Assembly: GCA_050250815.1 (NCBI GenBank)
Contig: JBFWNY010000038.1
Span: forward strand, 1-34,584
Direction of reading: 5' to 3'
Source of the DNA: JAEUMD01 sp050250815
Lineage (GTDB): Bacteria > Pseudomonadota > Alphaproteobacteria > Rhizobiales > Hyphomicrobiaceae
DNA length: 34,584 bases
Below are positions 17,046 through 24,382 of the stretch, in pieces (positions within the stretch are counted from its first letter, which is position 1; every line of letters starts with the position of its first letter). The position numbers and the translations under genes are program-made. Under the pieces are notes generated by a model, which ran no database searches, was not told where the DNA came from, and worked only from the letters and a program-made list of their open reading frames with translations.

Positions 17046-18373
17046 CAGCGACCACAATCCAACGCCAGCAAACCGCCGCCGGAAGCGGTGCTGCCACGGC
17101 CGCTCCGGGCATCGGAACGCGCGCCGAGGCGGCCGTCGACAAGTTCCTTCAGGTGACCGACTCTGCGATCGCCTCGTACCTGGAAGCGTGCGTCCACTGC
17201 GGCGAATGCTCGGAAGCCTGCCACTTCTACCTTTCGACCCACGACCCGCGGTACACGCCGATCTACAAGCTGCAGCCGCTGGTAAAGGCTTACAAGCGGC
17301 ACAAGGCGCCGCTGTCCACCGTCACGCGGGCGCTGGGTCTGGCACCGGCGGAAACGACGTTCGATGAGCTCCAGGCCTGGTCGGAGCTCGTCTACGACTC
17401 CTGCAACATGTGCGGGCGCTGCACGCTCGTCTGCCCCATGGGCATCGATATCGCTGGCAGCGTGCGCAAGATGCGCGAGGGGTTCGTGGCCGCCGATCTG
17501 GCCCCGGAAGGCCTGCGCACGTCGGAGGCGAACGCGCTGCGTACCGGCAGCCCGATGAACATCACGCCCAAGGCTTTGCGCGCGCAGATCGCGGGCCAGG
17601 AGCGGGAGACGGGCATCCCCATTGCGCTCGACAAGAAGGGCGCCGACTACATGGTGATCCTGTCGGCCATGGAGGTGATGGGCTACCCGGAGGTGATAGG
17701 CGCTCTGTCACGCATCTTTGCCAAGGCGGGCGTCGATTGGACCATTTCGACCAAGGCGTTCGAGGCGACGAACGTTGGCGTGCAGATCGGCTCGCGCGAG
17801 ACGGCACGGACGCTTGTCTCACGGGTGGTGGAGGCCGCCGAGGAGCTGGGCGTGCGCTACGTTATCAGTCCAGAATGCGGCCACGCCTATGGCGCGCTGC
17901 GCTGGGAAGGCCCCAACCTGATGGGGCGCGGCTACAAGTTCGAGGTCGTGCACATCCTCGAACTGCTGGACCAGCTGCGGCGCGAGGGGCGGCTCAAGTT
18001 CCGCGACAAGGACAAGCGGCGCGTTACGCTTCACGATCCCTGCCAGATCGTCCGTCGCGGCGGCCTGGTGGCAGAGCCACGCGCGCTGATGAATGAGGCG
18101 AGCGAGGGCTTCGTCGAGATGCGCGACAGCGGCGTCACCAACTTGTGTTGTGGCGGCGGCGGCGGCGTTTCCGCCAATCCGCGGGCACACGGCATGATGA
18201 CCAAGGCGTTCGCCTGCAAGCTTGGCCAGTTCAACGAGATCGACGGACTGGAGCTGGTTGTCTCTCCGTGTGCCAACTGTCGCACGACGCTCGAGGAGGG
18301 GCTTGAAAACTACGAGGTGAACCTGCCCGTCATCGGCCTGGGCGAGTTCCTTGCCGAGCATCTCGCGGATTGA
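17042..18373 (+). CDS. HdrD/GlpC-like (Fe-S)-binding protein with CCG domain
   Basis: The 443-residue protein has two N-terminal [4Fe-4S] motifs (Cys 50/53/56/60 in CVHCGECSEAC, and Cys 121/124/127/131 in CNMCGRCTLVC). It then has a CCG domain of the HdrB/HdrD type: DPCQ, then NLCCGGGGG, then SPCANC, with the usual spacing. A second, degenerate half contains SPECGHAY. CCG domains hold a non-cubane [4Fe-4S] cluster that cleaves disulfides in HdrD, or act in respiratory modules such as DsrK and GlpC. There is no transmembrane anchor. It is coupled to the NarI-like gene by a 4-base overlap. The partner molecule (thiol, disulfide or another acceptor) is unknown. Confidence 0.87.
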   Translation: MTATTIQRQQTAAGSGAATAAPGIGTRAEAAVDKFLQVTDSAIASYLEACVHCGECSEACHFYLSTHDPRYTPIYKLQPLVKAYKRHKAPLSTVTRALGLAPAETTFDELQAWSELVYDSCNMCGRCTLVCPMGIDIAGSVRKMREGFVAADLAPEGLRTSEANALRTGSPMNITPKALRAQIAGQERETGIPIALDKKGADYMVILSAMEVMGYPEVIGALSRIFAKAGVDWTISTKAFEATNVGVQIGSRETARTLVSRVVEAAEELGVRYVISPECGHAYGALRWEGPNLMGRGYKFEVVHILELLDQLRREGRLKFRDKDKRRVTLHDPCQIVRRGGLVAEPRALMNEASEGFVEMRDSGVTNLCCGGGGGVSANPRAHGMMTKAFACKLGQFNEIDGLELVVSPCANCRTTLEEGLENYEVNLPVIGLGEFLAEHLAD

Positions 18374-18504
18374 GAATCCGACATTTCGTCACCCACTTGT
18401 GCTTCGAGTACGGCGCGCTTCGATCGTATAGTCGGGCGTGAGGCGGGCCGCAGTGCACCGCCGCGTGCCCGTTTGGCGCGGGCCGGCCCACGCAAGGAGG
18501 TGTG

Positions 18505-18714
18505 ATGGCGACGAAGGCACGTCTGGCGGTTGCTTCCATGATCGTCCTGGCGACGGGAGCGTTGACCGCCTGTGGCGACGGCGGCTCGAAGCGTCCATTG
18601 CCGCCCGAGGCGACCCGGGGAAATGGCGCCACGCCCTACCCTGGTCCGCTCGACGAGACGCTGACGGCTGAGCAGCGCGACGAGCTGCGGCAGCGTGGAA
18701 ATCTGCAGCGCTGA
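18505..18714 (+). CDS. Small lipoprotein in the FDH cluster
   Basis: A 69-residue protein with a signal peptide and lipobox LTAC (Cys 23), then a short, Pro- and Gly-rich tail ending in a charged helix (LTAEQRDELRQRGNLQR). A near-perfect AAGGAGGTG ribosome-binding site lies four bases before ATG 18505, arguing strongly for translation despite the small size. No family is recognised. It is downstream of the HdrD-like gene and just before the FNR-type promoter region. A role as a small envelope accessory of the FDH complex is inferred only from position. Confidence 0.75.
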   Translation: MATKARLAVASMIVLATGALTACGDGGSKRPLPPEATRGNGATPYPGPLDETLTAEQRDELRQRGNLQR

Positions 18715-18746
18715 ACGGGTGCGCCTTTCGCCCGCGGAGACCCAAT

Positions 18747-18774
18747 TTGGGGGCATTCGCGCTTGCGCGCCCAA
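18747..18774 (+). other. GC-rich stem-loop upstream of the second gamma subunit
   Basis: TTGGGGGC and GCGCCCAA form an imperfect stem with one mismatch around a GC-rich centre. No T-run follows, so this is not a standard intrinsic terminator. It sits between the lipoprotein and the FNR-type box and could mark the end of the preceding transcript. Confidence 0.3.
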
Positions 18775-18807
18775 GTGGGGGCAACTAGTGGGCGCCTTCC
18801 TTTCGCA

Positions 18808-18821
18808 TTGATTCATATCAA
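18808..18821 (+). promoter_or_regulatory. FNR/FixK/Anr-type binding site
   Basis: TTGATTCATATCAA is a perfect match to the palindromic consensus TTGAT-N4-ATCAA recognised by the oxygen-responsive FNR/FixK/Anr regulators. Its centre is about 111 bases before the start of the second gamma subunit. If it works at the usual -41.5 position, transcription would start near 18856, leaving a 70-base leader. This suggests that the second gamma subunit and the WD40-cytochrome c gene are raised under low oxygen, separately from the main FDH operon. Confidence 0.72.
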
Positions 18822-18925
18822 ATCTGGATGCGATCCTCGGTCCAACCCATTAAGCTCGGCCGGTGACAACGAGATGCGGGGCGAGCCGGCATACGCCGAT
18901 CGACCCCGCGCAAGGAGGAACGAGG

Positions 18926-20098
18926 ATGCTTCACCTGAGAACATGGCCAGCGGGAACATGGCCGGTGGCGCCGCGCCGCATGGTCTCGCTCGCATTCGCA
19001 GCTGCGCTGGCCATCTGCCTTATCGTTCTGTCTGCGGGCAGCGGCATGGCTCAGGGGGCCGTGCGGCCGCCAGCCAATGCTGTCGGCAATGCGGGGCCAG
19101 CCGAACGTGTCATCACGACTCCGGAGAAAGGCGGCAGCTACGATATCGAGCTCTGGCAGAAGCTGCGCCAGGGTGTGCGCGGCAGCGTCTCCATACCCGA
19201 CAAGAAGGCGGGCGTGCTCGTCCAGTCGGGTGGCGAAGGATGGCGGTTGACGCGCCGGGGCGAGCTGCCGCGCTGGGGCGGCTACGCGCTTGGCGGCATG
19301 CTGGCGCTGCTCGCATTGTTTTTCCTGGTTCGCGGGCGCATCCGGGTCGATGGCGGGTTGTCGGGCATCAAGATCGAGCGGTTCGAAAACCTGGAGCGTG
19401 TCGCGCACTGGTTGATGGCCGTGTCGTTCATCATTCTCGGGTTGACTGGATTGAACGTGCTCTACGGTCGCGAAGTGCTGATGCCGATCCTGGGCAAGGA
19501 AGCGTTCGCGGGGCTCTCGGTTGCAGCGAAATGGCTGCACAACTATGTCGCGTTCGCCTTCGTTGCGGGGCTGATCCTGAGCTTCGTCGTTTGGGTGCGG
19601 CACAACTTTCCCAACCAGCACGACGTGGTATGGCTCGCGCGCGCCGGAGGCATGCTGAGCAAGCACTCTCATCCACCCGCGCGGAAATTCAACGCCGGCC
19701 AGAAGATCCTGTTCTGGCTCGTCATGCTCGGCGGCCTGTCGCTGGCGCTGTCCGGCCTGTCGCTGATGCTGCCGTTCGAGTTTGCGCTGTTCTCCAAGAC
19801 GTTCTCCCTGTTGAACGCAGTAGGCTTCAACTTGCCGACGAACCTTAGTGCCGTCGAGGAGATGCAGTACGCCGCGACGTGGCATTCGATCATGGCACTG
19901 TTCCTGATCTGTGTGATCTTCGCGCATATCTACATCGGCACCATCGGCATGGAGGGCGCGTTCGACGCAATGGGCAGCGGTGAGGTCGACCTCAACTGGG
20001 CCAAGGAGCATCACAGCGTGTGGGTCGAGGAGGAACTAGACCGAGAGCGCATGGTGCCGCGCGGCTCGACAGGTGGTCGGATCCAGCCGGCGGAGTAG
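18926..20098 (+). CDS. Formate dehydrogenase cytochrome b (gamma) subunit, copy 2
   Basis: A 390-residue paralogue of the first gamma subunit with the same plan: signal peptide (near GSGMAQ-GA), periplasmic domain (VRPPANAVGN; VLVQSGGEGWRLTRRG), one membrane segment, then a cytochrome b domain with His in RVAHWLMA, KWLHNY, ATWHSI and IFAHIYIGTIG. The sequences are clearly homologous but well diverged. AAGGAGG lies seven bases before ATG 18926, so that start is preferred over 18863. It has its own upstream FNR-type box and is followed after five bases by the WD40-cytochrome c gene. It may replace copy 1 in the complex when oxygen is low. Confidence 0.92.
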   Translation: MLHLRTWPAGTWPVAPRRMVSLAFAAALAICLIVLSAGSGMAQGAVRPPANAVGNAGPAERVITTPEKGGSYDIELWQKLRQGVRGSVSIPDKKAGVLVQSGGEGWRLTRRGELPRWGGYALGGMLALLALFFLVRGRIRVDGGLSGIKIERFENLERVAHWLMAVSFIILGLTGLNVLYGREVLMPILGKEAFAGLSVAAKWLHNYVAFAFVAGLILSFVVWVRHNFPNQHDVVWLARAGGMLSKHSHPPARKFNAGQKILFWLVMLGGLSLALSGLSLMLPFEFALFSKTFSLLNAVGFNLPTNLSAVEEMQYAATWHSIMALFLICVIFAHIYIGTIGMEGAFDAMGSGEVDLNWAKEHHSVWVEEELDRERMVPRGSTGGRIQPAE

Positions 20099-20103
20099 CG
20101 GCG

Positions 20104-21618
20104 TTGTCGCGACGCGGCAGAATGGTGGTGGCCGCGCTCATCTTGGGCGCGGCCCTGGGCTACGGAACGATCGTGCCGCGGCTCGCCGTCGCCGAAACAC
20201 CATCTGGTGGTGCTGGGACGAGCGGGCCGGGATCGCCTGCCGGTGCGTCATCTGCTGCGCGGGCCTCGTCCAAGGAAGAGCGGCGCAAGGCACGCGGCAA
20301 CCTGGAAGGGCATGGCGGGCCGATCAAAGCGCTCGCCGCAGACGCAGCAACCGGGCGCGTGCTGACGGGCAGTTTCGACTATTCCATGATGGCCTGGGAT
20401 GTCATGGCCGACCCGCCACGATTGATCGGCCGGTTCGCCGACCATGATGGAGCGGTGAATGCTGTCGCGTTCCTGCCTGGAGGGCGGCGTGCGCTGGCGG
20501 CGGGTGACGATGGGGCCGTGTCGCTGTGGGATGTCGACGCCGGGCGGCGGCTGCACCGCTTTGAAGGGCATACCGCGAAGATCAACCATATCGCCGTGTC
20601 GGACGATGGGCGCTGGGCGGTCTCGTCGAGCTGGGACCGGACGGCACGCATCTGGGACCTGGAATCTCTCGCAGCCGGTCCGGTGCTCGCCGGCCACAAG
20701 GGGCCTGTCAACGCCGCGCAATTCACGGCCGACGGCGCTGGCGTCTACACCGCAAGCTACGACGGGAGTGTCGGCTACTTCGATCGCGCGGGCGGTACCT
20801 TCGTGCGCCCGGTGACCAAACTCGGGTGGGGCATCAACGTTCTGGCTCGCGTGCCCGGCGGCGAGCAGTTGCTCGCTGGCGCGCTCAACGGCGCATTGAA
20901 GGTGGTGGACGGCGCCAGTGGCGCCGACGTCAAGGACCTCGAGGCGTTTGAACGGCCCGTGTTGTCGGCTGCGATCATTGCCAAGCCCGGCCTGGCTGCG
21001 GTCGGAGCAGGCGATGGCAGCATCCGCGTCATGCGCGTCGCCGACTGGTCCGTCATCGAAACGTTCCAGAACCCGTACGGCCCGGTGTGGGCGCTCGCAT
21101 TCGCACCGTCGGGCACCGCGCTCTACTACGGTGGGCTTGATGACTTCGCCACCCTCTGGAAAATCGCACCGCGCGAGCCCTTTGAGGCGATCGACAGCGC
21201 GTTCCCGCGCCGGTTCCAAGTTACGGGCTCGTCGGATGACCCGCTTGCGCGCGGTGAATTGCAGTTTGCCCGCAAGTGCAGCGTCTGCCATACGCTGAGG
21301 CCCGACGGGAAGAACAGGGCCGGTCCGACGCTGCACAACGTTTTCGGCCGGCGTATTGCCAGTGTCGAGGGCTATCCCTACTCGAAGGAGCTGACGCGGC
21401 TCGATATCGTTTGGAACGAGGATACGATTTCGAAGCTGTTCGAGCTCGGCCCGGAGAACTTCACGCCCGGATCGAAAATGCCGCTGCAACGGATGACCGA
21501 CAAGGCGCAACGCGACGCGCTGATTGCCTTCCTCAAGGTGGCAACCCACGACGGCGCGAAATCAGACGCAGCTCACGCGCCGACCGCGCCGTCCAGCGAC
21601 CGGCCGGCCAGGAAATGA
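20104..21618 (+). CDS. Exported WD40 beta-propeller fused to a class I cytochrome c
   Basis: The 504-residue protein starts with a signal peptide (MVVAALILGAALGYG, cleavage near AVAETP). About seven WD40-type repeats follow, with D-x-x-x-x-x-WD endings such as GAVSLWDVD and TARIWDLE, enough for one full propeller. The C-terminal 110 residues are a monoheme cytochrome c: CSVCH (about 392-396) and a likely distal Met in PGSKMPLQ (about 459). A TTG at 20104 with GGAG upstream gives the best signal peptide; ATG 20122 is the alternative. It follows the second gamma subunit by five bases. A periplasmic role passing FDH electrons to cytochrome c is inferred. Confidence 0.87.
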   Translation: MSRRGRMVVAALILGAALGYGTIVPRLAVAETPSGGAGTSGPGSPAGASSAARASSKEERRKARGNLEGHGGPIKALAADAATGRVLTGSFDYSMMAWDVMADPPRLIGRFADHDGAVNAVAFLPGGRRALAAGDDGAVSLWDVDAGRRLHRFEGHTAKINHIAVSDDGRWAVSSSWDRTARIWDLESLAAGPVLAGHKGPVNAAQFTADGAGVYTASYDGSVGYFDRAGGTFVRPVTKLGWGINVLARVPGGEQLLAGALNGALKVVDGASGADVKDLEAFERPVLSAAIIAKPGLAAVGAGDGSIRVMRVADWSVIETFQNPYGPVWALAFAPSGTALYYGGLDDFATLWKIAPREPFEAIDSAFPRRFQVTGSSDDPLARGELQFARKCSVCHTLRPDGKNRAGPTLHNVFGRRIASVEGYPYSKELTRLDIVWNEDTISKLFELGPENFTPGSKMPLQRMTDKAQRDALIAFLKVATHDGAKSDAAHAPTAPSSDRPARK

Positions 21619-21642
21619 ACCCAACGCAAACGGAGCACGCCC

Positions 21643-21768
21643 ATGAGAGCTTTTGTAACCAGTATCGTGGCCCTCGTTGTCATCACCGCAATCGCGGCGA
21701 TCGCGCTCAACATGGTGCCCATGTCGGCGCGGGACACATATACCGAAACGCAGAGCGTGAGGCTCTGA
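21643..21768 (+). CDS. 41-residue single-span membrane peptide of the FDH operon
   Basis: ATG 21643 opens a 41-codon frame, with GGAG seven bases before it, only 24 bases after the WD40-cytochrome c stop. The product is MRAFVTSIVALVVITAIAAI... with one clear membrane helix (about residues 5-26) and a short polar tail (RDTYTETQSVRL). Small single-span peptides often stabilise respiratory complexes (for example the CydX class), but no family is recognised here. It is too short to be confident from sequence alone, yet the start site, helix and operon position agree. Confidence 0.55.
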   Translation: MRAFVTSIVALVVITAIAAIALNMVPMSARDTYTETQSVRL

Positions 21769-21855
21769 CGGGGCGCTGAAGCCTTGGCGGTTGCCGCAAC
21801 CGGCGGCTATAGAGTTCGGCGAGCGGCAGCAGCGCCGATGGGAGGATGTGCCCTT

Positions 21856-22050
21856 ATGGACGACGACAGGCTCAACATGGGTCTCAGAAAGTTTCTGAAG
21901 CAGGTCGGTGTGACCTCGCAGCGCGAGATCGAGCGTGTCGCCGCGGTCGCCGCCGCGGGGGGTAAGAAGTCCATCCGATTGCGCATGCAGCTGACGGCGG
22001 AGGGCACCGACCTGTCGCATGTCATCGAGCAGGATCTGGATCTTGGCTGA
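21856..22050 (+). CDS. DUF6494 family small protein
   Basis: A 64-residue soluble protein: MDDDRLNMGLRKFLKQVGVTS..., then a helix, then IRLRMQLTAEGTDLSHVIEQDLDLG. It resembles the DUF6494 family found near FDH genes in alphaproteobacteria; the family name is from memory and the function is unknown. GGAGGATG sits seven bases before ATG 21856, so this start is preferred over a longer frame from 21784. It lies ten bases before the ligase-like gene in an apparent operon. Confidence 0.7.
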   Translation: MDDDRLNMGLRKFLKQVGVTSQREIERVAAVAAAGGKKSIRLRMQLTAEGTDLSHVIEQDLDLG

Positions 22051-22059
22051 GACGCAAGC

Positions 22060-22830
22060 ATGCTGGTCGAAGATCCGCGCCTGCCGCCGCTGTTGACGGG
22101 ACATGGGGTCAAGGCGCCGCTGAGACCGTTCGACGAGGCATGCCGCGCGGCAGCCGAAGGCCGTCTGGGCGCTGCGGATCTGGTCTATGCGCGCCACACC
22201 AGTCGCGTCGATCTGGCTCTGATCCTGGAGCCGGACGTTGTCCGATCCAACGCGCTGCAAATGGTTCCACTGTTCGTGCTCGCAGCGATCGAAGGTGTCG
22301 GTGCGTTGATGCCACCACAGACGTCCGTGCTCTGGCGTTGGCCCGAGCGGCTTGCCGTCAACGGCGCAGAGGCTGGCCGGTTCTCCTTTGCGATGGCTCC
22401 GGCGGACCAGGACGAAGCGCCGGCGTGGATGGTACTCGGCATCGACATCGATCTGATGGAGCGGAGCGCGGGACACGAGCCGGGTCACACGCCCCATCGT
22501 ACGACCTTGCAGGTTGAGGGAGCCGGCGAGACCTCGCGTTCGCAGTTCATCGAGACCATCGCCGCATACGCGCTCACCTGGATCAATCGCTGGACGGAAG
22601 CCGGATTTGGGCCAGTGCACGGCGCACTCGTCGGTCGCATCGAAGGCCACGGCGATGAGCCCAGCGAGTTCACAAGCTCCGGGGACCGCCTCAGAGGCAG
22701 CGTGTTGGGGATCGACGATGAGATGCGCTTGCTCGTCAAGCTAGCTCAAGGCGGTATTCGTGCGCTGCCTATCGAGGAGTACGTAACCTCAGGCCCACAC
22801 GGTGACGCTGGCGTGAGGTGTGCACCGTGA
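22060..22830 (+). CDS. Biotin/lipoate ligase-like protein with DUF4444-type C-terminus, possibly inactive
   Basis: The 256-residue protein has the fold pattern of biotin/lipoate ligases: WRWPERLAVNG followed by GRFSFAMA and VLGIDIDL match the WPND-K-GIL-GIGINL core. A C-terminal SH3-like segment (GSVLGIDDEMRLLVK) resembles DUF4444. The usual GRGRRG nucleotide loop is not seen, and the catalytic Lys of the core is replaced (NGAEAGRF). So it may bind rather than transfer a lipoyl or biotinyl group, or use another chemistry. Such proteins sit beside FDH genes in Hyphomicrobiales. Its stop overlaps the next start (GTGA). Confidence 0.72.
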   Translation: MLVEDPRLPPLLTGHGVKAPLRPFDEACRAAAEGRLGAADLVYARHTSRVDLALILEPDVVRSNALQMVPLFVLAAIEGVGALMPPQTSVLWRWPERLAVNGAEAGRFSFAMAPADQDEAPAWMVLGIDIDLMERSAGHEPGHTPHRTTLQVEGAGETSRSQFIETIAAYALTWINRWTEAGFGPVHGALVGRIEGHGDEPSEFTSSGDRLRGSVLGIDDEMRLLVKLAQGGIRALPIEEYVTSGPHGDAGVRCAP

Positions 22831-23330
22831 GTTCGGGAAGGATCAAGCTTCTGCGCACGATCCGCTTCGACGCGAGCGACGACGCCGTCTACGATCTCGC
22901 CGCCGGGGCCGACGAATGGGCGGTATCTGGGGCGTTCGCGTTCGCCGACCTGCCCGACGAGGCGCTTACCGGCAAGACACGCCAGGCGTTCGTCAACGGC
23001 TTCTTAGGCGTGCCGGGCCTCGGCCGCTCGACGTTCGTGACGGTGGGCGAGGCGGACGAGGACGCCGTCAGCGAACTCGTCTATCGCCTCGCGCTGCATT
23101 TCGTCGACGCGTACGGTGCTCCGGACATCGCCGCAGCAATGCCCGCGGCCGACGCCGAGGTGGCCTTCGCGCGATCACTGGCCGAGGGACAGCCCATCAA
23201 CACCGTTCTTACCGTGCTGCGGCGCCGTGGCGAGGACGGCGAAATTCGCGAGCAGTTCCGCACCATACGCCCCCCGTCGGCCGAGCCTCTGCACGCGCGC
23301 ATCTTCTCGGTGGAGCCGGATGGCACGTGA
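22827..23330 (+). CDS. DUF6505 family protein
   Basis: A 167-residue soluble protein with no signal or membrane segment: IKLLRTIRFDASDDAVYDLAAG early, then AFADLPDEALTGKTRQAFVNGFLGV and GRSTFVTVGEAD. It matches what I recall of the DUF6505 family; the function is unknown. The GTG at 22827 overlaps the previous stop (GTGA) and has GAGGTG upstream. The next gene starts 11 bases before its stop, so three genes are tightly coupled. The context points to a role in FDH assembly. Confidence 0.65.
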   Translation: MSSGRIKLLRTIRFDASDDAVYDLAAGADEWAVSGAFAFADLPDEALTGKTRQAFVNGFLGVPGLGRSTFVTVGEADEDAVSELVYRLALHFVDAYGAPDIAAAMPAADAEVAFARSLAEGQPINTVLTVLRRRGEDGEIREQFRTIRPPSAEPLHARIFSVEPDGT

Positions 23331-24336
23331 TTTCTGGAAATCGGCCGGCATGCATCTGCTGGCGCCCGGTGCGGAGGGCTGGCTTGCAGTCACGCCCGAT
23401 TTCGTTCGCGCCTACCTGACGCGTCCGGAGATCCATCCCGTCGAGGATTCCTGCGCATCGGAGATCGCTCTGCATGAGGAGCTGATGGAGCAGCCGGCGC
23501 TGCCGGTCTCCGATCAGCGACTTGCGGTGCTGCGCGATCCAGATGCGGTCGAGAACTATCGCGCGTTCCTGTCGTTCCGCGATCACCTGCTTGCCGCGGG
23601 CACGATCGAGGGCGCCTATCTGCGGTTGGCGCGAGCGAGCGACCAGCACGTGCCTCCCGTATTCCTCGATCAGCTCGTGCACCTCATCCTGCGCAATGTC
23701 CTGAAGGATGTCCGCGATCCGATCCGCGTGCGGGCCGCAGAGCTGTTCTTTCGCGAGCAGACGGTATCCACCGAGGACGGACGCATTCTGCTTGCCGATC
23801 GAGAAATCGTCGACATGAAGGTCCGCAGCGCTGCGGACACAGGGCTGGCCCAGTTGCTGGCACAGACCGGGACGCCGATGCGTTCCGTCAGTCTCGACGT
23901 TCTGGGCGAGGACAATGGTGACATCTACTGGCCGCGATCTGATCGCTTCGACACTGTCATCGACCTGCGCTTCGAGCAGCCGGCACTCGACGCACTTGCA
24001 CGTGTCATCGAGAGCTGGTTGGCCCATCTGCTTCGCATCGACACGAAGGTGGAGCCGCGGCCCAAGCTCGAGGATGCGGATTGGCGCTGGCACATCGGGC
24101 TCGATCGCGAGTCGAATGCGATTCTGAACGCACTCTATCGCGGGGAGCCGGTTGCCGCGGATGACATTGCGCGCCTTGTTGCGCTGTTCCGTTTGCGGCT
24201 CGCCGACGACGATCTGGTGATCGATCGCGTCCGAGGGAAGCCGATCTACATGGCGCTCGCCATGACGCAGGACCGCAAGCTGCGGATGAAGCCGCAGAAT
24301 CTTCTCGTGAACCTGCCGCTGAGGATCGGCAACTGA
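23320..24336 (+). CDS. DUF6352 family protein
   Basis: A 338-residue soluble protein opening with ARDFWKSAGMHLL and TPDFVRAYLTRPEI, typical of the DUF6352 family, whose function is unknown. It contains a helix-rich middle (FLDQLVHLILRNVLKDVRDPIRVRAAELFFREQ) that predicts a protein-interaction role more than an enzyme. Start ATG 23320 overlaps the DUF6505 gene by 11 bases, with GGAG upstream; the longer frame from 23116 runs inside DUF6505 and is rejected. It is the last gene of this tight run and converges with the multi-Fe-S gene over 46 bases. Confidence 0.7.
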   Translation: MARDFWKSAGMHLLAPGAEGWLAVTPDFVRAYLTRPEIHPVEDSCASEIALHEELMEQPALPVSDQRLAVLRDPDAVENYRAFLSFRDHLLAAGTIEGAYLRLARASDQHVPPVFLDQLVHLILRNVLKDVRDPIRVRAAELFFREQTVSTEDGRILLADREIVDMKVRSAADTGLAQLLAQTGTPMRSVSLDVLGEDNGDIYWPRSDRFDTVIDLRFEQPALDALARVIESWLAHLLRIDTKVEPRPKLEDADWRWHIGLDRESNAILNALYRGEPVAADDIARLVALFRLRLADDDLVIDRVRGKPIYMALAMTQDRKLRMKPQNLLVNLPLRIGN

Positions 24337-24382
24337 TCCACTCGCCGAAAACCAGCCGTCGTCGGCGCGATGCGTGCCGGCA

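Noticed and set aside
18763..19848. 361-codon plus-strand frame overlapping the second gamma subunit
   Set aside because: Out of frame with the clear cytochrome b gene, with no membrane segments or motifs.
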